In this document: positions 37,870 through 47,686 of the stretch, piece after piece
Numbering within the stretch: the stretch's first letter is position 1
How the letters are laid out: the number at the start of each line of letters is the position of its first letter
NCBI RefSeq assembly: GCF_009758125.1
Contig: NZ_WRXO01000010.1
Coordinates: forward strand, 124,001-188,000
Length of the DNA stretch: 64,000 nt
DNA from: Chitinophaga oryziterrae
GTDB taxonomy: Bacteria; Bacteroidota; Bacteroidia; Chitinophagales; Chitinophagaceae
Reading direction: 5' to 3'
Notes under the pieces: model-generated
Database searches by the model: none
The model's input: only the letters and a program-made list of their open reading frames with translations
Told to the model about the DNA's origin: nothing
Program-made: the position numbers and the translations under genes

Positions 37870-40233
37870 CTATTCAGATTTGAGTGATTTTACGGGATTT
37901 AACAAAGCCGCTTTTATAGCCTGAAAACTCACCGTGAACAACGCTATCAATACAGCAAGACTACCTGCCATTACAAATATCTTCCAGTCGATGCCAATTC
38001 TGTAAGCGTAATCTTCCAGCCATTTATGCATCATATACCAGGCAATGGGTACAGATAAAAGAATAGCGATCATCACTGTTTTCAAAAAGTCAGAGGATAA
38101 TAATGTAACAATGTTAGTGACAGAAGCCCCCAGTACTTTGCGGATACCGATCTCCTTCACTCTTTGCGCTGTAGCAAAAGTGGCCAGTCCAAAAAGGCCC
38201 AGGCAACTGATGAAAATGGCGATGCCTGCAAAGTAATTAAACAGGCGACCGGTACGCTGGTCTGTACGGTATAATCTATCCAGTTCTGCGTCCAGAAAAG
38301 AATAGTGAAATGGATGATCCCCGTTATAGCGGGCGTATATTTTTGTTGCAGCATCTATGGCCTTCTGTGCATCCTTACCACTAGTTTTTACATACATTCT
38401 GTAACCGGTAGGTACATGGGTACCTCCACCATAATAGAACACCAGTGGCCCAATTCTTTCATGCAATGATGCAAAATGGAAATCCTTTACTACGCCAATG
38501 ATGATACCTTCATTCTCCCACAACGAGAAACGTTTACCAACAGCATCGTTCATCCCCATCAGCTTCGCAGCCGTTTCGTTAATAATATAATGCCCCGAAT
38601 CTGCTTTGGAGTCTGTAAAATTGACACCACCCACCAGCTTGAAATTCATAACATTAAAAAAGGCTTTGTCACTGCCAATCGCATGTATGACCATAGATTG
38701 ATCTGCTGTCTTTCCATCCCACTTGGTATCACCGGTACTGTTACCGATATCCAATAAATTCTGAGTGGCCCCTCCAACACCATGCACACCGGGCATCGCG
38801 GCCATTTCCTGCTCCAAACTGGCAAAATGCGGTTCTGCATTTCCCAGATCGAACTGGAATACATTTTCCTTATCATACCCTAATGCCTTTGACCGGATAT
38901 ACTGTAACTGCCGGCCAACAACCAGCGTACTGATGATCAGTACTGTGGCAATTACAAATTGCAATACCACCAGCGCCTTACGGAAAGAGATATTACTTCT
39001 GCCCAGCGTGATGCGGCCTTTTAATGTTCTTAAAGGATCAAAGGATGATAACAATACTGCGGGATAAATCCCTGCGACCAATAGCGTCAGTAACATAGCC
39101 ATTCCTATAGCTATGATCATCTGCATATTATTTGCACTTAAAGAAAGTTGTTTATCAGTGAGATCATTGTAGAATGGGATCACTACCAGCATAATCAGCA
39201 CAGCCAATGCTAATGCCATTACAAATACCAGCACAGACTCCCACAGGAATTGCAGGAATAACTGACGGCGTGCGGCACCTACCATTTTCCGGACACCTAT
39301 TTCGCCGGCCCGCTGCATAGCTCTGGCGGTAGAAAGATTTACATAATTTACACAGGCGATCAGCAATATTACAATAGCCACTATCAGGAAAATGCGCACT
39401 ATTTTAATACCGCCTTCACTCTGATCGGGATTATACAAATGTACATTATACAAAGGCTGTACATTATACTGTACCTTCGGATCAAGCTTACTTTCAGGAC
39501 GTAATAATGCAAGCTGCTCTGCAACTTTATCAGGCCGGGTACCGGGCGCCAGTTGCAGATAGGTGGCATAATAAAAATCACCCCAGTCTCCATCCAGAGA
39601 TTTCCAGTTATCTCCTGCCCCGAAATTCTTTTTAAGAATATCAAATGGGAAAAGGAAATCACATTGAATACTTGAATTCCGCGGAAAATCTTCTATCACA
39701 CCATTGACAGTGTAATTATCTTTCCCATTAGCCTGAATCATTTTACCAACAGCGTCTTCAGTACCAAAATATCTTTTAGCTGCGCTGCGGGTAATCACAA
39801 TCGATTGATTATTTGAAAACAGGCTTCCCTTTAACAAAGGGAAACTGAACATCGAGAAAAAGGCAGGATCCACATAGGCGCCTTTAATATCATAAAAATC
39901 CTTGTTATCATAGGTATACTTGGATATCTGCCATGCATCACTCATCCTTACCGCACTCTCTACTCCAGCAATCCTTTTTACAGCAGCAGGTGCCAGCGCA
40001 CCGGGCATCGCACCCCATGTCTGCACATCACTACCGGATTTAAACGTAACGCTTAAACTGTAAATACTTTTCCCGTTCTTATGAAACCTGTCAAAACTCA
40101 ATTCATCCTGCACCCATATCAGTAATAAAATGCCCACAGCAAGCCCCAGTGCCAGCCCGCCGATATTAATCCCGCTATACAGCTTATGCCGGCGAATGTT
40201 GCGCCAGCCGATACGCAGATAATTACTGATCAT
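37870..40233 (-). CDS. MacB/FtsX-type ABC permease (copy 3)
   Basis: A 787-residue permease, first of the three in transcription order. Domains are as in copies 1 and 2, with the conserved segments EIGVRKMVGAARRQLFLQF and EIGIRKVLGASVTNIVTLL and the end NPVKSLKSE. It starts 25 bases after the ATPase gene at 40259-40948, the likely partner. Three permeases and two ATPases in one locus allow either homodimers or mixed dimers, which the sequence cannot decide. Confidence 0.93.
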   Translation of the reverse strand: MISNYLRIGWRNIRRHKLYSGINIGGLALGLAVGILLLIWVQDELSFDRFHKNGKSIYSLSVTFKSGSDVQTWGAMPGALAPAAVKRIAGVESAVRMSDAWQISKYTYDNKDFYDIKGAYVDPAFFSMFSFPLLKGSLFSNNQSIVITRSAAKRYFGTEDAVGKMIQANGKDNYTVNGVIEDFPRNSSIQCDFLFPFDILKKNFGAGDNWKSLDGDWGDFYYATYLQLAPGTRPDKVAEQLALLRPESKLDPKVQYNVQPLYNVHLYNPDQSEGGIKIVRIFLIVAIVILLIACVNYVNLSTARAMQRAGEIGVRKMVGAARRQLFLQFLWESVLVFVMALALAVLIMLVVIPFYNDLTDKQLSLSANNMQMIIAIGMAMLLTLLVAGIYPAVLLSSFDPLRTLKGRITLGRSNISFRKALVVLQFVIATVLIISTLVVGRQLQYIRSKALGYDKENVFQFDLGNAEPHFASLEQEMAAMPGVHGVGGATQNLLDIGNSTGDTKWDGKTADQSMVIHAIGSDKAFFNVMNFKLVGGVNFTDSKADSGHYIINETAAKLMGMNDAVGKRFSLWENEGIIIGVVKDFHFASLHERIGPLVFYYGGGTHVPTGYRMYVKTSGKDAQKAIDAATKIYARYNGDHPFHYSFLDAELDRLYRTDQRTGRLFNYFAGIAIFISCLGLFGLATFATAQRVKEIGIRKVLGASVTNIVTLLSSDFLKTVMIAILLSVPIAWYMMHKWLEDYAYRIGIDWKIFVMAGSLAVLIALFTVSFQAIKAALLNPVKSLKSE

Positions 40234-40258
40234 GATGACTCATTTTAAATTGACGTTT

Positions 40259-40948
40259 CTAAATATGGAACTGCTCCTTGATATTCTCAGTGACTACTCT
40301 GCCATCAAACAGGTTGATTACACGATGTGCAAAACCGGCATCATAAGGACTATGTGTTACCATGATCATCGTAGTACCCGCCTCATTCAGCTCCTGTAAT
40401 AACTTCATTACTTCTTCTCCATTGGTAGAGTCCAGATTACCTGTAGGCTCATCCGCCAATATCATTTTAGGTTTGGCTACTACGGCACGGGCAATCGCCA
40501 CACGCTGCTGCTGACCACCGGATAACTGCTGCGGGAAGTGATTACGGCGATGCATGATATTCATACGTTCCAGCACTGCTTCTACTTTTTCCTTACGCTC
40601 ACCGGCCGGAACTTTCAGATATAACAGCGGTAACTCCACATTTTCAAAGACCGTCAGTTCATCAATGAGGTTAAAACTCTGGAATACGAACCCAATAGAT
40701 CCTTTCCTTAACTGTGCGCGCTGACGTTCACTCATACGTGCTACTTCATGCTCCCAGAAATGGTATTCTCCTCCACTTGGATTATCCAGTAATCCAAGGA
40801 TGTTCAGTAAAGTAGACTTTCCGCAACCGGAAGGTCCCATGATAGCTACAAACTCCCCGTCTTTCACTTCCATGTTAATGCCATTCAGGGCTGAAGTTTC
40901 AATTTCCTCCGTGGTAAAGATCTTTTGCAGATTTACGGTACGTATCAT
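40259..40948 (-). CDS. ABC transporter ATP-binding protein (LolD/MacB type)
   Basis: A 229-residue ATPase with all canonical motifs: Walker A GPSGCGKST, Q-loop FVFQSFNLIDELTVFEN, signature LSGGQQQRVAIARA, Walker B MILADEPTGNLDS and switch histidine in MVTHSPYDA. Unlike the ATPase at 32279 it has the standard D-loop. It lies between the membrane fusion protein gene and the first permease gene, with a small hairpin in the 96-base gap upstream. Confidence 0.95.
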   Translation of the reverse strand: MIRTVNLQKIFTTEEIETSALNGINMEVKDGEFVAIMGPSGCGKSTLLNILGLLDNPSGGEYHFWEHEVARMSERQRAQLRKGSIGFVFQSFNLIDELTVFENVELPLLYLKVPAGERKEKVEAVLERMNIMHRRNHFPQQLSGGQQQRVAIARAVVAKPKMILADEPTGNLDSTNGEEVMKLLQELNEAGTTMIMVTHSPYDAGFAHRVINLFDGRVVTENIKEQFHI

Positions 40949-40994
40949 TGATTTGAGTTTAATAAATTTAATGTATGATGCTGGCCCTCGCGCA

Positions 40995-41014
40995 CCTTCG
41001 TCCGTAGACGAAGG
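40995..41014. other. intercistronic hairpin
   Basis: Perfect 8-bp stem CCTTCGTC / GACGAAGG with a 4-base loop in the 96-base gap between the membrane fusion protein and ATPase genes. There is no T-run, so it is more likely an mRNA stability or processing element than a terminator. Confidence 0.6.
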
Positions 41015-41044
41015 ATGGGCGACAGGACTAAAACAACTGTAACT

Positions 41045-42292
41045 TTAGAATACTAAAACTTCTTTATCCCCGAAGTTCTCATAAGAGGAAGTGATCACCT
41101 GCTCACCTTCCTGCAAACCTTCCAGCACTTCAAAGAACTGAGGGTTTTTCTGACCCAGGGAGATGGTACGTTTCACCGCACGTTTGCCACTCTTATCTAC
41201 CACATACACCCAGTTTCCGCCTGTATCAGAGAAGAACCCGCCTACAGGAAGCAATACCGCTGATGAAGACTTGCCCAGTTCCAGGCGGATAGGGGAAGAC
41301 TGCCCCCTGCGGATGCCATCCGGTGTTTCTCCTTCAAATTTCAGGTCTACATTAAAGCGGGCATTCTTTATCTCAGGATAAACCTTTATAATTACTAACC
41401 CATAGGTCTTATTGTTGAACTCGAACGAGGCTTTTAATCCTGCAAATACACGGGAGACATAATGCTCATCTATCTCTGCCCGCATTTTAAAACCGTTCAG
41501 GTCATCTATCTGACCAATATTCTGACCAGCCGTGATGCTTCCTCCTACTTCCGCGTCCACAGAAGACAGCTGTCCATCTATCGGCGCCCTTAACACCAGG
41601 TTGTTCAGGTTCTCTTTCATCATCTGCAGGTTACGCTGTGTACGGGCAATGGTAGATTCCAGGCGTTCTATCTGTATAGCTGCATTTTCCATCTGGAACT
41701 GCTGACTTTCCACTTCAATCTGTTTCTGCTTTACAAGCCGTTCGTAATCGATCTTGTACTTTACATAGTCCTGACGGGCAACGATCTTCTCATCCACCAG
41801 TTGCTTGTTACGGTCGTACAGGTCTTTTGCCTGGTCTATCTGGTAATCCAGGGTGGCAATCGTCTGCTGCATAGTGAACTTATTCTGTTTCAGCGACTGC
41901 CTGGTATTCTGCAGTTCATTGATCAAACGGTAAATTTCTGTTTCGTGGTTGACGAAGTCCATCATAAGGTTCTGGTTTTCCAGCCGCAGGATGCTATCTC
42001 CCTTTTTCACATTACTCCCCCCTTCCAGGTATTTCTGACTCACATATCCTCCTACTATCGCATCCAGACGGATGGTCTTCAGCGGAAGCACAACTGCTGT
42101 TACAGCTATATACTGATCAAAAGTGCCTTTTGTAACTGTAGATATCGTGATCTTGTCTTTTTCCACGTTCAGCCTGGAACGATGATCCGCAAATATGAGG
42201 TTATACCCAAGCAGCAATACCACCAGCACTCCTCCACCAATCAGTGAAATCCGTTTCTTAGACCAATACTTCTTTTCTATTTTCTTGTCCAT
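41045..42292 (-). CDS. HlyD-family membrane fusion protein
   Basis: A 415-residue periplasmic adaptor: one N-terminal helix (about 15-32, ISLIGGGVLVVLLLGYNLIF), barrel-sandwich halves (LDAIVGGYVSQKYLEGGSNV and LVLRAPIDGQLSSVDAEVGG), a coiled-coil hairpin (about 105-230, IDQAKDLYDRNKQLVDEK) and a barrel. It is the first gene of the efflux locus, directly behind the sigma-54 promoter at 42325-42340. It differs clearly from the second adaptor at 29243, so the two are not a recent duplication. Confidence 0.93.
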   Translation of the reverse strand: MDKKIEKKYWSKKRISLIGGGVLVVLLLGYNLIFADHRSRLNVEKDKITISTVTKGTFDQYIAVTAVVLPLKTIRLDAIVGGYVSQKYLEGGSNVKKGDSILRLENQNLMMDFVNHETEIYRLINELQNTRQSLKQNKFTMQQTIATLDYQIDQAKDLYDRNKQLVDEKIVARQDYVKYKIDYERLVKQKQIEVESQQFQMENAAIQIERLESTIARTQRNLQMMKENLNNLVLRAPIDGQLSSVDAEVGGSITAGQNIGQIDDLNGFKMRAEIDEHYVSRVFAGLKASFEFNNKTYGLVIIKVYPEIKNARFNVDLKFEGETPDGIRRGQSSPIRLELGKSSSAVLLPVGGFFSDTGGNWVYVVDKSGKRAVKRTISLGQKNPQFFEVLEGLQEGEQVITSSYENFGDKEVLVF

Positions 42293-42324
42293 AGGTTATA
42301 TTAATAACTTTGCTTCTCTGGTTA

Positions 42325-42340
42325 GGCAACCTGCATGCCA
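42325..42340 (-). promoter_or_regulatory. sigma-54 promoter of the efflux locus
   Basis: Read on the minus strand: TGGCATGCAGGTTGCC. The GG and GC pairs are separated by exactly ten bases as sigma-54 requires, and it matches the consensus TGGCACG-N4-TTGC at all but one fixed position. Transcription would start near 42314, about 22 bases before the ATG at 42292. A sigma-54 activator gene lies divergently 241 bases away. Confidence 0.8.
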
Positions 42341-42580
42341 AAGCGCAGAAACAGCCACCATAAAGGAATTACAAGGATTACCATGCATTTAAAACGTCCT
42401 GTACCGCACACCGCACGTCCATTTCCGGACACTTCTCCCTGCCGCAATATCCGTTCAGAGAAAACCGAAATCTTTTTATAATATTGCCTGTGGCCGCATT
42501 CACTACCTCCATAAACATCTGCTACCCCGTCAGGAACGTTGTTTGCAGCTACCGTTACAAATTATATATAAGAAGTTGTT

Positions 42581-43933
42581 ATGACCACACAGTTGCCAGG
42601 AAAAATTTTGATCGTAGACGATGATATGGACGTACTTCGTGCTGCCCGTCTATTACTGAAAAGGCATTTCGGACAGGTAGACTTTGAACGCAATCCCCAG
42701 AAGATCCCTTACCTTGTATCCAACTTCGACTACGATGTGATCCTGCTGGATATGAACTTTACCCGCGACCTTAACACCGGTAAGGAAGGCTTCGAATGGC
42801 TGGACCGCATCCTGGACCTGCAACCAACAGCTGCTGTAGTCATGTTCACCGCCTATGGCGATGTGGAAATGGCCGTACGCGCTATCAAAGCCGGAGCAGC
42901 CGACTTTGTACTGAAACCCTGGGAAAATGAAAAGCTGCTGGCAACCATGCAGACTGCTTATAACAAAAAGAACAGGACCCAGGAGAAACAGGTAGCTCCT
43001 GCCACACAAACACAAGCATCTTCTTCTATCATAGGCAGCAGCCCTGCCATGTTACACGTTCTCGATACCGCACAGCGGGTAGCGGCCACAGATGCCAATA
43101 TCCTCATTCTGGGAGAGAACGGTACCGGTAAGGATATGCTGGCCCGGCACATCCACCAGCTGTCGCACCGTACCGCACATCCTTTTGTAAGTGTAGACCT
43201 GGGAGCCATCAGCGAAACGCTTTTCGAAAGTGAATTGTTCGGCCATGTGAAAGGCGCCTTTACTGATGCCCGTGACGACCGTTCCGGCCGCTTTGAAGAA
43301 GCCAGTGGAGGTAGCATTTTCCTGGATGAAATCGGGAATATCTCCCTGCCCTTCCAGGCCAAACTGCTCACCGTGCTGCAAAACAGGGCCGTTACCAAAG
43401 TAGGCAGCAATAAAGCCATCCCCCTGGATGTACGCCTCATCTGTGCTACCAACCGTAACATAGAACAAATGGCGGCACAACATCTATTCCGTCAGGATTT
43501 ACTCTATCGTATCAATACGATCGAAATACAGCTGCCTCCTCTGCGCGAACGTGTGGAAGATATCATTCCGCTGGCAGAACATTTCCTGCAATTATACCGC
43601 GAACGATATAAACGCGCCACTACCACTCTCCACGAATCACTGGTATCGCAGTTACAACAATATGAATGGCCGGGTAATATCCGTGAACTGCAGCACGCCA
43701 TGGAAAGAGCGGTTATCCTTTCACAGGGAAAAGTACTGATGCCTAAAGACGTATTCGTTAAAACGCCCGCTCAGGATCAACAGCTCAACACAGGTTATAA
43801 CCTGGAAGAGATGGAACGTAATATCATCACCCAGGCGATGAAAAAAGTAAACGGTAATATCACTGAAGCCGCCAAAGAACTTGGACTCAGCAGGGCCGCA
43901 TTGTACAGAAGACTGGAAAAATACAATATATAG
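42581..43933 (+). CDS. sigma-54-dependent response regulator of the efflux locus
   Basis: A 450-residue NtrC-type activator. Receiver (1-125) with IVDDD and phosphoacceptor D57 in VILLDMNF; AAA+ domain (about 145-375) with Walker A GENGTGKD, sigma-54 loop GAFTDA (variant of GAFTGA) and Walker B GGSIFLDEI; Fis-type helix-turn-helix (NITEAAKELGLSRAALYRRL). It is divergent from the efflux genes, whose promoter is of the sigma-54 type, and is followed after six bases by its kinase. It very likely activates the efflux locus. Confidence 0.95.
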   Translation: MTTQLPGKILIVDDDMDVLRAARLLLKRHFGQVDFERNPQKIPYLVSNFDYDVILLDMNFTRDLNTGKEGFEWLDRILDLQPTAAVVMFTAYGDVEMAVRAIKAGAADFVLKPWENEKLLATMQTAYNKKNRTQEKQVAPATQTQASSSIIGSSPAMLHVLDTAQRVAATDANILILGENGTGKDMLARHIHQLSHRTAHPFVSVDLGAISETLFESELFGHVKGAFTDARDDRSGRFEEASGGSIFLDEIGNISLPFQAKLLTVLQNRAVTKVGSNKAIPLDVRLICATNRNIEQMAAQHLFRQDLLYRINTIEIQLPPLRERVEDIIPLAEHFLQLYRERYKRATTTLHESLVSQLQQYEWPGNIRELQHAMERAVILSQGKVLMPKDVFVKTPAQDQQLNTGYNLEEMERNIITQAMKKVNGNITEAAKELGLSRAALYRRLEKYNI

Positions 43934-43939
43934 CTCCCG

Positions 43940-45277
43940 ATGAACAATTTCAGTGTCACCATTTTTCTACGCATCATACTGCTTACAGCTACCACCATAG
44001 CGGGTGTATGGGTGTGGGATAAACTGGGGATACTGCCCGGCCTGGCCCTCATTGTGCTCATGGGTATCCAGATATATGGCATGTATTATTACATCAACAG
44101 GGTAAACCGTAAACTCACCCTGTTCCTGGAATCCATCCGTTACGAGGACTTCTCCATCCGCTTCAGTGCAGACAATAAACTGGGAAAAAGTTTCCAGGCG
44201 CTGAATCATCAGTTCAACGAAGTATTGGAGGCCTTCCGGCAAACACGTGCGGAGAAAGAGGCCAACCTCAAATACATTGATACCATCGTTCAGCATATCA
44301 GCATCGGTGTATTGTCTTTCGATTCCGAAGGCAGAATAGAACTGATCAATCCCGCGGCCTTCCGTCTACTGGGAATTTACCGCCTGCGAAATATTGCAGA
44401 ACTTAAAAACGCACACCCGGGTTTATCTGAACTATTACTACAGATACATTCCGGTAACAAAATCCTGTACCGCACCCGGCAGGAGCAGCAGTTGTCCATT
44501 CATGCGGCTACAGTCAGATTACAGGGTCGCCTGGTGAAACTGCTTTCTATCCAGAACATCCACGCAGAACTACAGGAAAAAGAGCTGGAAGCATGGCAGA
44601 ACCTTACCAAAATATTACGGCATGAGATCATGAACTCTGTTACACCTATCGTATCACTGATCAGCACGATGCAGGATATTGTGGAGCAGGATATCTTACC
44701 GGAAACACAACAACAGGAAGCTATCACAGACTTACAGGAAGCACTGCAAACCATCAAGAGCCGTAGTAAGGGTATCATGAATTTTGTGAATGCCTATCGG
44801 GATTATACTACACTGCCAAAGCCACAGTTTACTAATGTAAATATAAAAGAACTGGTCACCAGCGTAAGCAACCTGCTGCAACCGGAAATGAAACAGGCTG
44901 GTATTTATTTCCATCACCAGGTTGAATCTTCCAGTACAGAGATTCATGCAGATGTGGCCCAGTTGCAGATGGTGCTGATCAATCTTATTAAAAATGCGAT
45001 GGATGCACTGGAACAGTCACAACAGCCTGCTATCCGTGTTAGCGTTACCCTCAATAATAACAGCCAGGTAAGTATAGAGATAACGGATAACGGGCCTGGT
45101 ATTGATACGGATGCTATGGATAAAATCTTCATCCCCTTTTATACCACCAAAAAGAAAGGTAGCGGTATTGGGCTTAGTCTGTCACAACAGATCATACAAC
45201 TGCATGGCGGACAACTCAAAGTCAGCAATACGAATAACAACGGTACTACCTTCCATATTTTACTCCCGGTTGTTTAG
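43940..45277 (+). CDS. NtrY/NtrB-like sensor histidine kinase
   Basis: A 445-residue membrane kinase. Two N-terminal helices (about 8-25 and 31-50) with almost no periplasmic loop, a HAMP-like segment, a PAS domain (about 110-195, IDTIVQHISIGVLSFDSEGRI), HisKA with H228 in LRHEIMNSVTPI, and HATPase with NLIKNAMDAL, DNGPGID and GSGIGLSLSQQII. The lack of a periplasmic domain suggests that it senses from within the membrane or cytoplasm, such as envelope stress or the pump substrate. It is six bases downstream of its response regulator. Confidence 0.94.
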   Translation: MNNFSVTIFLRIILLTATTIAGVWVWDKLGILPGLALIVLMGIQIYGMYYYINRVNRKLTLFLESIRYEDFSIRFSADNKLGKSFQALNHQFNEVLEAFRQTRAEKEANLKYIDTIVQHISIGVLSFDSEGRIELINPAAFRLLGIYRLRNIAELKNAHPGLSELLLQIHSGNKILYRTRQEQQLSIHAATVRLQGRLVKLLSIQNIHAELQEKELEAWQNLTKILRHEIMNSVTPIVSLISTMQDIVEQDILPETQQQEAITDLQEALQTIKSRSKGIMNFVNAYRDYTTLPKPQFTNVNIKELVTSVSNLLQPEMKQAGIYFHHQVESSSTEIHADVAQLQMVLINLIKNAMDALEQSQQPAIRVSVTLNNNSQVSIEITDNGPGIDTDAMDKIFIPFYTTKKKGSGIGLSLSQQIIQLHGGQLKVSNTNNNGTTFHILLPVV

Positions 45278-45332
45278 CCCTCTTCGGGAAAGAATGCGTA
45301 ATTTACTACTACCATTAAACAACCGTTCACGG

Positions 45333-46043
45333 ATGAAAAAACGTGTATTGATCATTCTGTTTTTCCTTTTCTTTCTTATATATCTGATTTCCATCGCCTG
45401 CAACAGGGAAGTAGTCTCTTATGTGGCGAAGCCAATGCTCACCATTCTACTCGCGATCTACTTTCTAAACAATACAAAACAGGTAGCCCGCATATTCAGA
45501 ATACTGATGTCTGCGGCCTTGTTCTTTTCATGTACAGGTGATGTCTTTCTTTTATTTGAAGATAAAGGAGAAGCGTTTTTCTTAGCCGGTATTGGTTCTT
45601 TTCTATTCACGCACTTAGCCTATATAGGTTTCTTTCTGAAGATCAGATACAGTAATTACCCGCTACCCGGTTGTCAGTGGCCGTTCATTTTTTTAACGGC
45701 AGCCGCATTACTGTTATTCATCTTTACCATGTTACCCTACCTGGGAAATATGAGTATTCCCGTAGTCATTTACGCGATATTCATTTCCCTTACCCTGCTA
45801 ACGAGTATGCATGCTTTCCGGCTGAAAGAACAGACGATGGGGTGGTTTGCGGTTACCGGGGCTATCCTCTTCATTGCCTCAGATACGCTCATCGCAATAG
45901 ATCACTTTTATCATGCCGTACCGGCAGGCGACTTCCTGGTTGCATTAACCTATGGCCTGGCACAATGGGGACTTTGTACCGGAGGACTCAAATATTTACA
46001 GATCCGGCAGGAGTATGGCACGCGGAGTATGAGAACAAATTAA
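45333..46043 (+). CDS. YhhN/TMEM86-family membrane protein (lysoplasmalogenase-like)
   Basis: A 236-residue protein with eight hydrophobic segments. The family pattern is visible: YVAKPMLTILLAIYF (KP motif), FSCTGDVFLLFE (the conserved GD pair), FLFTHLAYIGFFL (H-x2-Y) and GAILFIASDTLIAIDHF (SD pair). Mammalian TMEM86 hydrolyses lysoplasmalogen vinyl ether bonds; the bacterial role is not certain. The frame begins far upstream within the kinase gene, but MKKRVLIILFFL at 45333 is the natural start. Confidence 0.88.
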   Translation: MKKRVLIILFFLFFLIYLISIACNREVVSYVAKPMLTILLAIYFLNNTKQVARIFRILMSAALFFSCTGDVFLLFEDKGEAFFLAGIGSFLFTHLAYIGFFLKIRYSNYPLPGCQWPFIFLTAAALLLFIFTMLPYLGNMSIPVVIYAIFISLTLLTSMHAFRLKEQTMGWFAVTGAILFIASDTLIAIDHFYHAVPAGDFLVALTYGLAQWGLCTGGLKYLQIRQEYGTRSMRTN

Positions 46044-46047
46044 AGCG

Positions 46048-46055
46048 TACATTTG
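46048..46055 (+). promoter_or_regulatory. putative -7 element for nadB
   Basis: TACATTTG, a full match to TANNTTTG, 18 bases before the nadB ATG at 46074. The leader would be about 12 bases. No clear -33 element. Confidence 0.4.
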
Positions 46056-46073
46056 GTGCTTGCTAAAGTAACT

Positions 46074-47672
46074 ATGCAACAGACAGACTTCTTAGTGATT
46101 GGTTCAGGCATTGCAGGCCTTACGTACGCCTTAAAAGTGGCAGCGGAATGTCCTGATAAAAAGATTACCATCATCACCAAAACACGTGAAGATGAAACCA
46201 ACACGAAATACGCACAGGGTGGTGTAGCCGTGGTGAACGACCTGGAAAATGACAGCTTCGAAAAGCATATTGATGATACCCTCATTGCCGGCGATGGCCT
46301 CTGCAATAAACATATCGTTGAGATAGTTGTTAAAGAAGGACCGGAACGTGTAAACGAGATCATTGAATGGGGCGCAAAATTCGATAAAAATGATGCCGGC
46401 GATTTCTCCCTTGGCCGCGAAGGCGGACATTCGGAGTTCAGGGTCATCCACTATAAAGACGTTACCGGGAAGGAAATAGAACGCGCATTGCTCGATGCCA
46501 TTCACAAAAACCCGAACATAGAACTGGTTACCCACTGCTTTGTGGTAGACCTTATCACCCAGCATCACCTGGGTTACCTCATCACAAAATCAACACCGGA
46601 TATTGAATGTTACGGCGTATATGTCCTGAACCTTCTTACCAATAAGATCGAAAAGATCCTCAGCCGCATTACCGTGCTGGCTACCGGTGGTAATGGCCAG
46701 GTATACCGTAGCACGACCAATCCCACCATCGCTACAGGCGATGGCGTGGCGATGGTATACCGTGCCAAAGGCAGGATAGAGAATATGGAGTTTATCCAGT
46801 TTCATCCTACGGCCCTGTATCAGCCCGGTGTGAACAATGCATTCCTCATCACAGAAGCCGTACGCGGCGATGGTGGTATTCTTCGTAACATTCACGGAGA
46901 GGAATTCATGCATAAATATGACACACGCCTTTCTCTCGCACCTCGTGATATTGTTGCCCGTGCAATAGATAGTGAAATGAAGATCGCCGGTACGGAATAT
47001 GTGTACCTCGACTGCCGGCATATGGATATGGAAAAGTTTGTACATCACTTTCCAAACATTTATGAAAAATGTCTTTCTGCCGGTATTGATGTAAGAAAGG
47101 ATATGATCCCGGTATCACCTGCGGCACATTACAGCTGTGGTGGTATCAAAGTAAATGAATGGGGACGTACTTCCATCAACAACCTGTACGCATGCGGAGA
47201 ATGCTCCAGTACCGGTTTGCATGGTGCAAACCGTCTGGCATCCAACTCCCTGCTGGAAGCAATGGTATTTGCACATCGTTGTTATTTAGACGCTGTACTG
47301 CGGATTGAATCCATTTCTTTAAAAAATGATGTACCCGACTGGAATACAGCCGGTACTACTGCTCCAAAAGAAATGATCCTGATCACGCAGAGTTTAAAAG
47401 AACTCAAGCAGATCATGAGTGATTATCTTGGTATTGTACGCACCAACGAACGTTTACAGCGTGCTATACGCAGACTCGATATCTTACACGAAGAAACAGA
47501 ATCACTATACGAAAGAACAGAAGTTTCTCCCCAGCTTTGCGAACTGCGTAATCTCATTACCGTTGGTTACCTGATCGTGAAGAGCGCCTCGTTCCGTAAG
47601 GAAAGTCGTGGTTTACATTTTAATACTGATTATCCGCAGAAGAGCGCACTGGTACAGAATATTGTGTTATAG
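46074..47672 (+). CDS. nadB: L-aspartate oxidase
   Basis: A 532-residue FAD enzyme that oxidises L-aspartate to iminoaspartate, the first step of NAD synthesis. Motifs: FAD-binding GSGIAGLTYALKVA at the N-terminus, the substrate region FIQFHPTALYQPG, the conserved EAVRGDGGILRN, and YACGECSSTGLHGANRLASN near residue 370. The C-terminal helical domain is complete. The frame opens at a TTG (46053), but the ATG at 46074 gives the family N-terminus. nadA and nadC are not in the window. Confidence 0.96.
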   Translation: MQQTDFLVIGSGIAGLTYALKVAAECPDKKITIITKTREDETNTKYAQGGVAVVNDLENDSFEKHIDDTLIAGDGLCNKHIVEIVVKEGPERVNEIIEWGAKFDKNDAGDFSLGREGGHSEFRVIHYKDVTGKEIERALLDAIHKNPNIELVTHCFVVDLITQHHLGYLITKSTPDIECYGVYVLNLLTNKIEKILSRITVLATGGNGQVYRSTTNPTIATGDGVAMVYRAKGRIENMEFIQFHPTALYQPGVNNAFLITEAVRGDGGILRNIHGEEFMHKYDTRLSLAPRDIVARAIDSEMKIAGTEYVYLDCRHMDMEKFVHHFPNIYEKCLSAGIDVRKDMIPVSPAAHYSCGGIKVNEWGRTSINNLYACGECSSTGLHGANRLASNSLLEAMVFAHRCYLDAVLRIESISLKNDVPDWNTAGTTAPKEMILITQSLKELKQIMSDYLGIVRTNERLQRAIRRLDILHEETESLYERTEVSPQLCELRNLITVGYLIVKSASFRKESRGLHFNTDYPQKSALVQNIVL

Positions 47673-47686
47673 AAATCGTAGCTGAC

